Source: Sphingomonas sp. KR3-1 (GTDB lineage Bacteria > Pseudomonadota > Alphaproteobacteria > Sphingomonadales > Sphingomonadaceae). Taken from it: a stretch of 64,000 bases of DNA. Below the pieces are notes generated by a model, which saw only the letters and a list, made by a program, of their open reading frames with translations, had not been told where the DNA came from and did not search any database. The DNA lies in NCBI RefSeq assembly GCF_040049295.1, contig NZ_JBDZDQ010000003.1:372001-436000 (forward strand), given 5' to 3'. Of the stretch, positions 1-9,512 are shown one piece after another (the first letter of the stretch is position 1; each line of letters starts with the position of its first letter). The translations under genes and the position numbers were made by a program.

Positions 1-285
1 CAGCCGATCGTCGGCCGCCTGGTGCGCGCGCAGGCGAACTTCTTCGAGACCTTCCCGCTGGCGATCGTCGCGGTGGTGGCGCTGTGCTTCACGGGCAAGC
101 AGACGATATGGACCGAGCTGGGCGCGCTGCTCTGGCTCGGCGGGCGGATCGTCTATCTGCCGCTCTATGCCGCCGGCGTGCCGGTGGTGCGCACGCTGGT
201 ATTCCTGGTCAGCCTGACCGGCATCCTGATGATGCTGTGGCCGTCGCTGGCGGCGGGGCTCGGCGCCTCGCTGCTGCTCGGCTGA
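1..285 (+). CDS. MAPEG family membrane protein (5' partial)
   Basis: The reading frame is open from the first base and ends in TGA at 283-285, so the beginning of the gene lies outside the window. About 94 residues are visible. They include the RAQxNxxE..P motif typical of the MAPEG family (membrane-associated proteins in eicosanoid and glutathione metabolism), followed by three hydrophobic stretches. Bacterial members are small inner-membrane proteins whose substrates are usually unknown. The family call rests on the motif and hydropathy only; no catalytic role can be assigned. Confidence 0.75.
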   Translation, partial: QPIVGRLVRAQANFFETFPLAIVAVVALCFTGKQTIWTELGALLWLGGRIVYLPLYAAGVPVVRTLVFLVSLTGILMMLWPSLAAGLGASLLLG

Positions 286-327
286 GCCGGGCCGTCACTC
301 CGCGCGCGCGGAGTGACGGCGACGGGC

Positions 328-2373
<2,046 letters not shown>

Positions 2374-2396
2374 GGGGGTGACGATAGCACCAACTG

Positions 2397-2416
2397 CCCT
2401 CCCTGCAAGGGAGGGG
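2397..2416. repeat. Short palindrome, left copy of an inverted pair
   Basis: This is the palindrome CCCTCCCTGCAAGGGAGGGG. An exact reverse-complement copy with one more flanking base lies at 2530-2550. The two copies bracket about 113 bp containing a terminator. Palindromes of this type recur between genes in sphingomonads, which is recalled rather than searched. Confidence 0.7.
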
Positions 2417-2483
2417 TGGGAGTGGGTTGCGCGCGTCAGCGAGCCCGGCCAGCCGGCCAGTGAAACAGAACCGGCAGTGAAAC

Positions 2484-2516
2484 AGAAAAGGCCGGGCATC
2501 GAGCCCGACCTTTTCT
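2484..2516. terminator. Bidirectional intrinsic terminator
   Basis: A 14-bp stem (arms 2484-2497 and 2503-2516, one G-T wobble) encloses a 5-base loop. It has A- and T-rich outer ends on both strands. It lies just past the stop of the minus-strand popZ-like gene and would end that transcript before the S9 peptidase gene. Confidence 0.75.
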
Positions 2517-2529
2517 ATTTCACCCCTAG

Positions 2530-2550
2530 CCCCTCCCTTGCAGGGAGGGG
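2530..2550. repeat. Short palindrome, right copy of an inverted pair
   Basis: This is the reverse complement of the palindrome at 2397-2416, ending eight bases before the stop codon of the popZ-like gene. Together the two copies resemble the ends of a small repetitive intergenic element. Confidence 0.7.
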
Positions 2551-2557
2551 AATTTCG

Positions 2558-3085
2558 TTACTGCCGGCCGGTGATCCGCGAGATTTCCTTGGCGACCATG
2601 TCTTCGACCAGCCGCGGCAGGTTGGCGTCGAGCCACTCGCTCAGCATCGGCTTGAGCATCGCGCGGACCAGGCCCTCGATCGTGTCGGTGCCGTGCACTG
2701 CCTCGGGCGCCTCGGCCGGCTTGACCATGCGCGACAGCGCCTCGAGCGGGCCGCGGGTGGCCTGGGCGGCGCTGTCCGACACGATCGGCTCTGCCGGGGC
2801 TGCAGCCGTTGCAGGTGCAACGGCAGGCGCCTTTTTCGCGGCTTCGGGCGGCGTGGGGGAACCCATCGACATCGGGGTCGGCGTCTCCAGTCTGTCGTTG
2901 TCGTCGACCGGTTGGCTCAGTTCGAGAATCTCGTCGATCGCGGCGGACTTCTCCGCCACCGTGGTCGCCGTCCGTCCGCCACGACGCGCACGCGTCGCAA
3001 CGGCAGCATCGCCTTCCTCGGCGATGATGCGCTTGATGGAGGAGAGAATCTCTTCCATCGACGGCTCGCTACTGATGTCCCCCAT
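2558..3085 (-). CDS. popZ: PopZ-like DUF2497 polar organizing protein
   Basis: The 175-residue protein has the arrangement of DUF2497/PopZ. A short conserved N-terminal helix (SMEEILSSIKRIIAEE) is followed by a long acidic, Pro/Ala-rich disordered middle. A conserved C-terminal helical region then carries LVRAMLKPMLSEWLDANLP. In Caulobacter, PopZ forms polar condensates that anchor the chromosome origin and cell-cycle proteins. The ATG at 3085 is preferred because GGAG lies 10 bases upstream; a TTG one codon earlier is the alternative. It is the third gene of a minus-strand cluster after tolC, with a hairpin between them. Confidence 0.8.
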   Translation of the reverse strand: MGDISSEPSMEEILSSIKRIIAEEGDAAVATRARRGGRTATTVAEKSAAIDEILELSQPVDDNDRLETPTPMSMGSPTPPEAAKKAPAVAPATAAAPAEPIVSDSAAQATRGPLEALSRMVKPAEAPEAVHGTDTIEGLVRAMLKPMLSEWLDANLPRLVEDMVAKEISRITGRQ

Positions 3086-3099
3086 CAACCGGCTACTCC

Positions 3100-3133
3100 A
3101 AAAAGCCCCGGAGGCGCGTAATCAGGGCTTTTT
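3100..3133 (-). terminator. Intrinsic terminator overlapping the tolC 3' end
   Basis: AAAAAGCCC and GGGCTTTTT form a 9-bp stem (3125-3133 and 3100-3108). On the minus strand the first arm is the last codons of tolC, the stop codon lies in the loop, and the T run follows directly. The GGAG of the next gene comes right after the T run, so the hairpin could attenuate readthrough into popZ. Confidence 0.75.
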
Positions 3134-4717
3134 ACGGTTAATGTCAACAGGCCGCGTGGCATCGTTGCGCTGAAGCACCGGATCGAGCGCGGTCGTCGAG
3201 ACGTCCGGCGTCTGGGCCGGGGTCTGGTTGGTGCGCGTGCCGACCGCCTGGGGCTCGGGGTCGCTGCCCCAGTCCGACCAGCGATTCTTCACCCGCTTGT
3301 AGTTCAGACCCGGGTCGTAGAGCGGCCCGCCATCAAGGTTAAGATCATTGGCCTCGGCCCGGCCCATCGCCGCGAGCAGCGAGAAGCCGGCGACATAGGC
3401 ATCGCGCTCGGCGGTGACATAGTTGACCTGGCTGTTGAGCAGTTCCTGCTCGGCATTCAGGATGTCGAGGATCGTGCGGGTGCCGACGCTGTTCTCGGCG
3501 CGGACGCCCTCGAGGCTCAGCTTGTTGGCATCGACCGCGATGCGCGACGATTCGATCACGCGCAGCGCCGACTGGTAGCTCGCATAGGCCGAGCGGACCT
3601 GGGCGATCACGCCGCGCTCGGTGAGCGTGACGGTCTCGATCGCGGAGGCTTCGCGCGCCTGGGCCTGGCGCACCTGCGCTGCCGGGCGACCGCCCTGGAA
3701 GATCGGCAGATTCACCTGGGCGCCGAGCGTGGTCGAGACGCCGTCCGGGCTGAGACCGGTGACCGAGCGCGCCTGGCTCGAGAGCGAGCCGAGATAATTG
3801 TAATAGTTGGTGCCGACGCCGACGCTGACCTGCGGCATGCGCGATGCCTTGGCCGAGTTCACGTCGAAGCGCGTGGCATCGCGCTGCTTCTGCGCGGCCT
3901 CGAGGTTCGGATTGTTGGCGAGCGCGATCTGCTCGGCGTCCTGCACGTCGACCGGGATGCCCGGCAGCGCCGGTGGCTGGGCGAGCACGCCCGGCGGTGC
4001 GCCGATGATGCGGATGTAATTCTCGCGCGCGCCGATCAGATTCGCCTCGGCGGTGCGCAGCTGGCTCTGGGCGAGCGCGAGGCGCGCTTCCGACTGGGCG
4101 ACGTCGGTGCGAGTCAGGTCGCCCACCTCGAACCGGTCGCGCGTCGCCTGGAGGTTGACCTCGAGCACATGTGCGTTCTGCTGGTTGAGGCGGACGATCG
4201 CCTCGAAGCGGAGCACGTCGACATAGGCAGTGACGGCATCGGTGAAGATGTCCGCCTCCGAGCCGCGCAGGCTGGCGAGGCCGGCATCGACGCGGGTCTC
4301 GGCGGCGCGCACCGAATTGCGCACCGCGCCGCCGGTATAGATCGGCACCGACAGGTTGAGGCCCACCGTGCCGGTGCGCGTCGGGCTAACCTGCGAAGAA
4401 TCGCTGTCATACGGGCTCGTGCTGGCCGAGGCCGTGCCGTTCAGGCCGGGGCGGCCCGCCGCCTTGGCGATCGGCACATTCTCGTCATTGGCGCGCTGGT
4501 TGGCGCGCTGGCCCTGCAGCTCCGGATTGGTGTTGTAGGCGAGCACGAGCGCGTCGCGCAGCGTGGTGGTCGGCTGCGCGGTCTGGGCCGGCGCAGTCGT
4601 GCCGACCTCGACCTGCACCGGCGTTTGCGTGCCGGCGCGCGTGGTCGTGGTCTGCGCCATCGCGGGCGCAGCAAGGGCAACAAGACTGGCGCCCAGGAAC
4701 AGAGAGGAAATTCGCAT
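3122..4717 (-). CDS. tolC: TolC family outer membrane efflux protein
   Basis: The protein is about 531 residues. A signal peptide (MRISSLFLGASLVALAAPAMA) is followed by two repeated OEP helical-hairpin domains, typical of trimeric outer-membrane channels serving type I secretion and RND efflux. The repeats contain coiled-coil segments rich in Ala and Gln, for example LALAQSQLRTAEANLIGARENY-type helices. The C-terminus has a proline-rich tail after the second repeat. The start at 4717 gives a clean signal peptide; an ATG at 4726 adds three residues and is also possible. The methyltransferase-like gene lies 7-16 bases upstream, so the two are probably co-transcribed. No periplasmic adaptor or inner-membrane partner lies nearby, so the channel probably serves distant transporters. 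Confidence 0.92.
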   Translation of the reverse strand: MRISSLFLGASLVALAAPAMAQTTTTRAGTQTPVQVEVGTTAPAQTAQPTTTLRDALVLAYNTNPELQGQRANQRANDENVPIAKAAGRPGLNGTASASTSPYDSDSSQVSPTRTGTVGLNLSVPIYTGGAVRNSVRAAETRVDAGLASLRGSEADIFTDAVTAYVDVLRFEAIVRLNQQNAHVLEVNLQATRDRFEVGDLTRTDVAQSEARLALAQSQLRTAEANLIGARENYIRIIGAPPGVLAQPPALPGIPVDVQDAEQIALANNPNLEAAQKQRDATRFDVNSAKASRMPQVSVGVGTNYYNYLGSLSSQARSVTGLSPDGVSTTLGAQVNLPIFQGGRPAAQVRQAQAREASAIETVTLTERGVIAQVRSAYASYQSALRVIESSRIAVDANKLSLEGVRAENSVGTRTILDILNAEQELLNSQVNYVTAERDAYVAGFSLLAAMGRAEANDLNLDGGPLYDPGLNYKRVKNRWSDWGSDPEPQAVGTRTNQTPAQTPDVSTTALDPVLQRNDATRPVDINRKKP

Positions 4718-4733
4718 GAGCCTCATCTTCAGA

Positions 4734-5414
4734 TCAGAATTGAAAGGTTCGTAGGCGCTCGAAACCAGGAAGTACTGCACACTCGATGTCGAGGAAATCG
4801 GTCAGGCCGAAGCCGCCCTCGGTGACGCGGCCCGCGGCAAGCCGGGTGACGCCGCGATCGAGGACGCCGGTCACCACGCGGGCGCCGGGGGCAAGCTGGG
4901 CGAGCAGCGCGGCGGGGAGTTCCTCCACGGCACCGTCGATGACCAGCAGGTCATAGGGCGCTTCCGTGGCATGGCCGGCGGCGAACGGCCCCTCGACCGG
5001 CTCGACATTGGCATAGGCGGCCAGCGCGGTGCGGGCGAGCGCGGCAAGCGCGACGTCCTCCTCGACGGCGACCACCGACTTGGCGAGACCGGCGAGCAGC
5101 GCGGCGGCATAGCCGCCCGTCGCGCCGATCAGCAGGACCTTGTCGGTCGGGCGGACCTCGGCGGCGGTGAGCAGCCGGCCGGTGGCCAGCGGCGAATTGT
5201 GGCGGCGGCCGCCGGCGAGCGGCAGCAGCGTGTCGCGATAGGCGATCTCGCGGTGCGCCTCGGGCAGGAAGTCCTCACGCGGCAGCGCGGCCATCGCCTC
5301 GACGATGCGAACATCGTTCACGGCGTTGGTGCGCAGCTGGCTGGCAACCATAGCGTGGCGCATCACCTCGAAACGGGTAGTCTCGGCGGGCGCGGAATCG
5401 ACCGAAAGAGCCAT
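4734..5414 (-). CDS. Protein-L-isoaspartate O-methyltransferase-like SAM protein
   Basis: The 226-residue protein has the overall plan of protein-L-isoaspartate methyltransferase: MVxxQL near the N-terminus, PRE.F.P, a Rossmann SAM-binding segment (LLIGATGGYAAAL) and acidic residues further on. The usual PLPIGxGQTISQP segment is replaced by LLPLAGGRRHNSPLATG, and the SAM loop reads GATGGY rather than GTGSGY. It may therefore methylate another substrate or be inactive. The start at 5414 has GGAG five bases upstream, and an ATG directly before it is the alternative. It heads the cluster with tolC and the popZ-like gene. Confidence 0.75.
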   Translation of the reverse strand: MALSVDSAPAETTRFEVMRHAMVASQLRTNAVNDVRIVEAMAALPREDFLPEAHREIAYRDTLLPLAGGRRHNSPLATGRLLTAAEVRPTDKVLLIGATGGYAAALLAGLAKSVVAVEEDVALAALARTALAAYANVEPVEGPFAAGHATEAPYDLLVIDGAVEELPAALLAQLAPGARVVTGVLDRGVTRLAAGRVTEGGFGLTDFLDIECAVLPGFERLRTFQF

Positions 5415-5582
5415 CATCACTCCGGATATCTGGCACAACCGTGTTAGTTGCGCAATACACTGAATATGTAGGGCGGCTTGTATCGCCTTCGCAACCCCCC
5501 GCCAAGCTCATGCGGGCAGCTATTTTTGCACTGCAATGTTGACAGCGCGCGAACAGCTGCGCATTGCCGCCGCTCGCTCCGA

Positions 5583-5656
5583 GGCCCGATGGCGGAGTGG
5601 TGACGCAGAGGACTGCAAATCCTTGCACGCCGGTTCGATTCCGGCTCGGGCCTCCA
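5583..5656 (+). tRNA. tRNA-Cys (GCA)
   Basis: The 74-base sequence folds as a cloverleaf. The acceptor GGCCCGA (5583-5589) pairs with TCGGGCC (5646-5652), followed by discriminator T and an encoded CCA. The anticodon loop CTGCAAA carries GCA, and the T-loop GGTTCGATTCC is standard. Confidence 0.95.
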
Positions 5657-5670
5657 CAGCAAAAAGCAAA

Positions 5671-5701
5671 GGGCGCCAGCGAGTTCGTCTCGCCGGCGCC
5701 C
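5671..5701 (+). terminator. Terminator after tRNA-Cys
   Basis: The hairpin has arms GGGCGCCAGCGAG and CTCGCCGGCGCCC with one A-C mismatch and a TTCGT loop. It begins 14 bases after the tRNA. An A-rich stretch before it and TTGCCGTTT after it suggest it also ends the minus-strand glycine-zipper transcript. Confidence 0.75.
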
Positions 5702-5724
5702 TTGCCGTTTCGGATCAAAAAGAT

Positions 5725-6207
5725 TTAGCGGCGATAGCAGTTGTTGCCGCCCCGCTCGACTTCGCGGCCGAGCAGCGCACCGGCGCCCGCGCCGATGATC
5801 GTGCCGGTGCCGCTGCGGCCGCGCCACGAGCTGCCGCGGCCGATCTCGCCGCCGAGCAGCGCGCCGACCACGCCGCCCACCACCGCGCCAGTCGTGCCCG
5901 AGCTGCAGCGGCGATAGTCGCCGCGATAGCCGCGATAGTCTTCCCGGTAATAGTCGCCGCGCGGGCCATCGTAGCGGCCGCCATAATAAGGCGCGGGGGG
6001 CGGCGGGCCGCGGAAATCGCGGTCGCCACGGTAATCGCGGTCGCCGCGATAATCCCGGTCACCGCGATAGTCGCGGTCGTGATGCCCAGTGTCCTGCGCA
6101 TAGCCGCCGCCATAGCCGTAGCGATCCTGCGCCGCGGCCGGAGTCGCGGCGATGCCGCCAAGGGTCACGCTGGCAGCCAGCACGGCGCCGATCAGGGTCT
6201 TCTTCAT
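5725..6207 (-). CDS. Secreted glycine-zipper 2TM-domain protein
   Basis: The 160-residue protein has a signal peptide (MKKTLIGAVLAASVTLGGIAATPAAA) and then a Tyr/Arg/Asp-rich region with four near-exact copies of a six-residue YRGDRD unit. After a Pro-rich spacer come two glycine-zipper hydrophobic segments, GAVVGGVVGALLGGEIG and GTIIGAGAGALLGREV. Glycine-zipper 2TM proteins (Rick_17kDa/SlyB-like) associate with the outer membrane. The function here is unknown; an envelope-structural or stress role is inference. An ATG two codons upstream (6213) is an alternative start. Confidence 0.8.
   Translation of the reverse strand: MKKTLIGAVLAASVTLGGIAATPAAAQDRYGYGGGYAQDTGHHDRDYRGDRDYRGDRDYRGDRDFRGPPPPAPYYGGRYDGPRGDYYREDYRGYRGDYRRCSSGTTGAVVGGVVGALLGGEIGRGSSWRGRSGTGTIIGAGAGALLGREVERGGNNCYRR
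6011..6079 (-). repeat. 18-bp in-frame tandem repeat
   Basis: About four units of 18 bp encode YRGDRD repeats inside the glycine-zipper protein. The units are near-identical at the DNA level, so copy number could vary by slippage. Confidence 0.75.
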
Positions 6208-6533
6208 TGCCATTTCTCGCTCTCTGGCGGCGGCACCTCGCCACCGTTGCACCCCTTCTAGGCGCCGGGCGATGCAGCGATGCTGAACGCCCTCGTTAGC
6301 TGACATTCATGTAAGCTACGGAATTCTACGTAAGAACAGCAGCTTGCTACCGGTTTCGCAGCAGGATGCCGGTCCCCGCCAAGCCTCCCGCAAGTCATTT
6401 CCGCCCGGGCCAAGGTGTGGCTTTCGAGCCACTTATCTACGGATTTGCACGGACTATCGGGGGCGTTTCGACCCGATACCGGAACAAAGCGCGACTCGTT
6501 ACCGTTGAGTTTCCGACTATCGGGAGACGAGAC
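6208..6533. other. Intergenic region without a recognised gene
   Basis: These 326 bases lie between the divergent glycine-zipper and zinc-ribbon genes and are somewhat AT-richer than the surroundings around 6290-6350. The region must hold both promoters, but no convincing -35/-10 pair or RNA was recognised. A continuous frame runs through 6366-6533 into the next gene, but it lacks coding character. Confidence 0.5.
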
Positions 6534-6749
6534 ATGTACGATTTCGGCATCCGACACGCGCTCATGGGCTACCGCGTTGCGTATCGTAGCGAGCAGACCA
6601 ACTATTGCCCGGGCTGCGGCGGATCGCATTGGGTGGTCGGCCGGCTGACCGCCGAATGCGCCTTTTGCGCGACGGCGCTGCCGCTCGTCGCGGGCGGCGC
6701 GAGCGGAGGCGGCCTGATCCGCCAGGCCGGCGTGGCGCTAGCCGCCTGA
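6534..6749 (+). CDS. Small zinc-ribbon-like protein
   Basis: The 71-residue protein starts at an ATG with GGGAG 8-9 bases upstream. It contains two CxxC knuckles, CPGC and CAFC, about 20 residues apart, the spacing of a four-cysteine zinc ribbon. A short Gly/Ala-rich tail follows. No family name was recognised. The arrangement suggests metal binding and perhaps a protein or nucleic-acid contact, but this is inference. The next small gene begins 50 bases downstream on the same strand. Confidence 0.7.
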   Translation: MYDFGIRHALMGYRVAYRSEQTNYCPGCGGSHWVVGRLTAECAFCATALPLVAGGASGGGLIRQAGVALAA

Positions 6750-6799
6750 ACCCTATCGCGATGACGCGCGTTTCGCGGGGGGAATCCGCAGGAGCGCTT

Positions 6800-7099
6800 A
6801 TGACCGATGTTTCCGTGACTTCCCCCGTGGAGCGCATCGCGCGCGTCATCGCCGCCGAGATGGTGAGCCCCAATGGCGAGGCGGCCGAAGGGCCGGACGA
6901 GCCGGTGAGCATCATCGTCGAGCGGATCTGGCGCGCCGAGATCGAGCGCGCCGTGGCGATCCTGCACACGCTGCGCGAGCCGACTCGCCAGATGGCAGAG
7001 GCCGGGCGCGCCGCGGGCGACGACCCTGCCGCGATCTGGAACGCGATGGTCCGCGCGGCGCTGGAAGACACGGTGGAGCGGCTGGCCGAGCCGGCCTGA
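6800..7099 (+). CDS. Hypothetical protein, 99 aa
   Basis: The ATG at 6800 follows CAGGAGCGCTT, a good ribosome-binding site. The product is soluble, acidic and Ala/Glu-rich, with predicted helices (VERIARVIAAEMV, IWRAEIERAVAILHTLREPTRQMAEAG). No motif or family was recognised. It lies 26 bases before cysS on the same strand and may be co-transcribed with it. Confidence 0.65.
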   Translation: MTDVSVTSPVERIARVIAAEMVSPNGEAAEGPDEPVSIIVERIWRAEIERAVAILHTLREPTRQMAEAGRAAGDDPAAIWNAMVRAALEDTVERLAEPA

Positions 7100-7125
7100 G
7101 GGTTGCAGCCCCGCCGCGAGGCGCT

Positions 7126-8571
7126 ATGCCGCCCGGCATGACCGCGCAACTCACGCTCTACAATTCGCTGACCCGCAGCCTGGAAGCCTTCCATCCGCTC
7201 GACCCTGCCAAGGGCGTGCGCGTCTATTCGTGCGGGCCGACGGTCTACAACTATGCCCATCTCGGCAATCTGCGCGCCTATGTCTTCACCGACACGCTGA
7301 GCCGGGTGCTGAGCTGGAAGGGCTATCCCCTCACCCACGTCATCAACATCACCGATGTCGGCCATCTGACCAGCGATGCCGATGCCGGCGACGACAAGAT
7401 GGAAGCGGCGGCCAGGGCCCAGGCGAAGAGCATCTGGGATATCGCCGCGCATTATACCGCGGCGTTCAAGGCCAACATCGCCGATCTCAACATCCGCCAG
7501 CCCACACGCTGGTCGGTCGCGACCGATCACATCGCCGAGATGATCGACTTTGCCGAGAAGATCGCGCCCGAGCATTGCTACCAGCTCGAAAGCGGCCTCT
7601 ATTTCGACGTGAAGAGCGTGCCCGACTATGGCCGCCTCGCCGGCAACCAGGACGATGCGGCCGAGGGGCGGATCGATCCGGTGGCGGGCAAGCGCCATCC
7701 GCAGGACTTCGCGATCTGGCGCAAGTCGCCCGAGGGCGAGCAGCGCCAGATGGAATGGGACAGCCCCTGGGGCAACGGCGCGCCGGGCTGGCACCTGGAA
7801 TGCTCGGTGATGAGCATCAAATATCTGGGCGCACCGTTCGACATCCATACCGGCGGCATCGATCACCGCGAGATTCACCATCCCAACGAGATCGCGCAGA
7901 ACCAGGCCTTTTGCGGCTGCGCGGACACGGGCTCGCATTTCTGGATGCACAACAACTTCCTGGTCGATCGCCAGGGCAAGATGAGCAAGTCCAAGGGCGG
8001 CTTCACCACGCTCCAGTCGCTGATCGACGCCGGGGTGCACCCCCTCGCCTATCGACTGCTCTGCCTCCAGGCCCAGTATCGCAGCGAGCTGGAATTCTCG
8101 GCGGAGAACCTCGCCGCGGCGCTGACCCGGCTCAAGCGGCTGGTGATGACGGTGAATGCGCTCAAGGCGAAGGCCGCGGGCGAAGGCGTGGCGCCGGTCG
8201 CCTGGATCAAGCGGCTCGACGAGGCGGTCTCCGACGATCTCAACACGCCGCGCGCGCTGCCGGTGCTCGACGAGCTGCTCGCGGAGAAGTCGCTGTCGCC
8301 CGCGGATCGGCTTGCGGGCCTGGCCGAGTTCGACGCGGTGCTGGGCCTGAAGCTGCTCGAGCTGCGGCGCGAGGACCTGCGCATGCGCCCCGTCGCGGCA
8401 ACCACCACCGTCGAGGAGATCGAAGCCCGCCTGGTCGAGCGCAAGGAAGCGCGCGCGGCCAAGGACTTTGCCCGTTCGGACGCGATCCGCGACGAGCTCG
8501 CCGCGGCCGGCGTCGAAGTGATGGACGGCGATCCGCTCGGCTGGGACTGGAAGCCGCTGCTCGGCGGATAA
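7126..8571 (+). CDS. cysS: Cysteinyl-tRNA synthetase
   Basis: This class I aminoacyl-tRNA synthetase charges tRNA-Cys. The HIGH-type motif reads HLGN (residues 45-48) and KMSKS spans 285-289. The zinc-binding Cys36 in SCGPTVY and the HLECS and HHPNE segments are present. The C-terminal DALR-like and anticodon-binding helical part ends in [10 protein letters not shown]. The length of 481 residues is normal. GAGG lies 4 bases before the ATG at 7126; an ATG at 7138 would match family N-termini but has no Shine-Dalgarno sequence. The tRNA-Cys gene is 1.5 kb upstream on the same strand. Confidence 0.97.
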   Translation: MPPGMTAQLTLYNSLTRSLEAFHPLDPAKGVRVYSCGPTVYNYAHLGNLRAYVFTDTLSRVLSWKGYPLTHVINITDVGHLTSDADAGDDKMEAAARAQAKSIWDIAAHYTAAFKANIADLNIRQPTRWSVATDHIAEMIDFAEKIAPEHCYQLESGLYFDVKSVPDYGRLAGNQDDAAEGRIDPVAGKRHPQDFAIWRKSPEGEQRQMEWDSPWGNGAPGWHLECSVMSIKYLGAPFDIHTGGIDHREIHHPNEIAQNQAFCGCADTGSHFWMHNNFLVDRQGKMSKSKGGFTTLQSLIDAGVHPLAYRLLCLQAQYRSELEFSAENLAAALTRLKRLVMTVNALKAKAAGEGVAPVAWIKRLDEAVSDDLNTPRALPVLDELLAEKSLSPADRLAGLAEFDAVLGLKLLELRREDLRMRPVAATTTVEEIEARLVERKEARAAKDFARSDAIRDELAAAGVEVMDGDPLGWDWKPLLGG

Positions 8572-8637
8572 ATCGGAGACCTGCGCGCGTTGCACCTCCG
8601 CTGCGCTCGCCGGGACGGTGGGCGACAACGGAGTAGG

Positions 8638-9348
8638 ATGCGTATGTTGAAGTCCCTTCCCCTCACCGCGCTGGCCGCGGCGCTTGCGCTCGGCGCGTGC
8701 AACCAGGCGCCCAAGACCACCGACAACGCGTCGGTCGATGTCGAGAATGCCGTCGCGCCCGACGATTCGACGCTCAACGACACGCCGGTGGTCGAGGATG
8801 CCGATGACGCGACTGCGGTGACCGTCGCCGCGGTGCCCAAGCCCGCGCCCGGCATCGCCGCCGCCGATGCCGCGCCGCTCCATGACGCCAGCACGATCGA
8901 GGACGAGATCCGCGACGGCAAGAACGTCCAGCGCATCCGCTATGGCGAGGGCTGGGCCTGGACGCGCGGCGGCAAGATCGTCCGCACCGCCGACCGCGAC
9001 GGCAAGGACGTCTCCTATTTCCGCCCCGGCGATAGCAAGCCGTTCTTCGTGCAGAAGGGCGACCGCAGCTATGCCTTCCAGGGCGGCAAGCCCAGCCGTG
9101 AGTTCGATCATGACGGCAAGGCGAAGGCGCCGGACGCCGATCGCGCCCGTGAGGCCAGCGAGGCGGCCGACAAGGCGCATGAGCAGCACCAGCAGGCCGA
9201 CCAGGCGCGCGACCATGCCCGCGACACTCCGCGCGGGGATCGCGCCGACCATCGCGGCCCGGGCATGAAGCCCTCCCCCACCCCGTCGCCGACCGCCACG
9301 CCCGACGATCATGGGCGAGATCGTGATCAGGGTCGCGATCGCCACTAG
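8638..9348 (+). CDS. Putative lipoprotein with charged C-terminal tail
   Basis: The 236-residue product has a lipoprotein signal peptide with lipobox LGAC (Cys21). An acidic linker follows, then a compact central region of about 80 residues (residues 95-165) rich in aromatic and glycine residues (YGEGWAWTRGG, YFRPGDSKPFF). The last 70 residues are a low-complexity Asp/Arg/His/Ala and Pro/Ser/Thr tail. GGAG lies upstream of the ATG. No function was recognised; it is presumably membrane-anchored and periplasmic. Confidence 0.75.
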   Translation: MRMLKSLPLTALAAALALGACNQAPKTTDNASVDVENAVAPDDSTLNDTPVVEDADDATAVTVAAVPKPAPGIAAADAAPLHDASTIEDEIRDGKNVQRIRYGEGWAWTRGGKIVRTADRDGKDVSYFRPGDSKPFFVQKGDRSYAFQGGKPSREFDHDGKAKAPDADRAREASEAADKAHEQHQQADQARDHARDTPRGDRADHRGPGMKPSPTPSPTATPDDHGRDRDQGRDRH

Positions 9349-9360
9349 CATCCAGGCATT

Positions 9361-9455
9361 CGTCACCCCGGGCTTGACCCGGGGGTCCCGCTGCCTTTGG
9401 TCCAGATCGCGAATGGTGCCAGAAGCGGGACCCCGGCTCGAAGGCCGGGGTGACG
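9361..9455. repeat. Long palindromic REP-like intergenic element
   Basis: Complementary arms CGTCACCCCGG and CCGGGGTGACG bracket inner arms GGGGTCCCGCT and AGCGGGACCCC, with an asymmetric centre. The element fills the gap after the lipoprotein gene and could fold into a strong hairpin. The outer arms resemble palindromes recurrent in sphingomonad genomes, which is recalled, not searched. Confidence 0.75.
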
Positions 9456-9512
9456 GCAAAGGGTGCGGGTTCGGATTTGAAACCGACCCGTACGCACGCT
9501 AGCCTCCCGCCC

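Noticed and set aside
5537..6261. A plus-strand open frame covering tRNA-Cys and the glycine-zipper gene
   Set aside because: It reads through the tRNA and terminator, is Ala/Ile/Val-rich low complexity, and lies opposite a minus-strand gene with a clear signal peptide.
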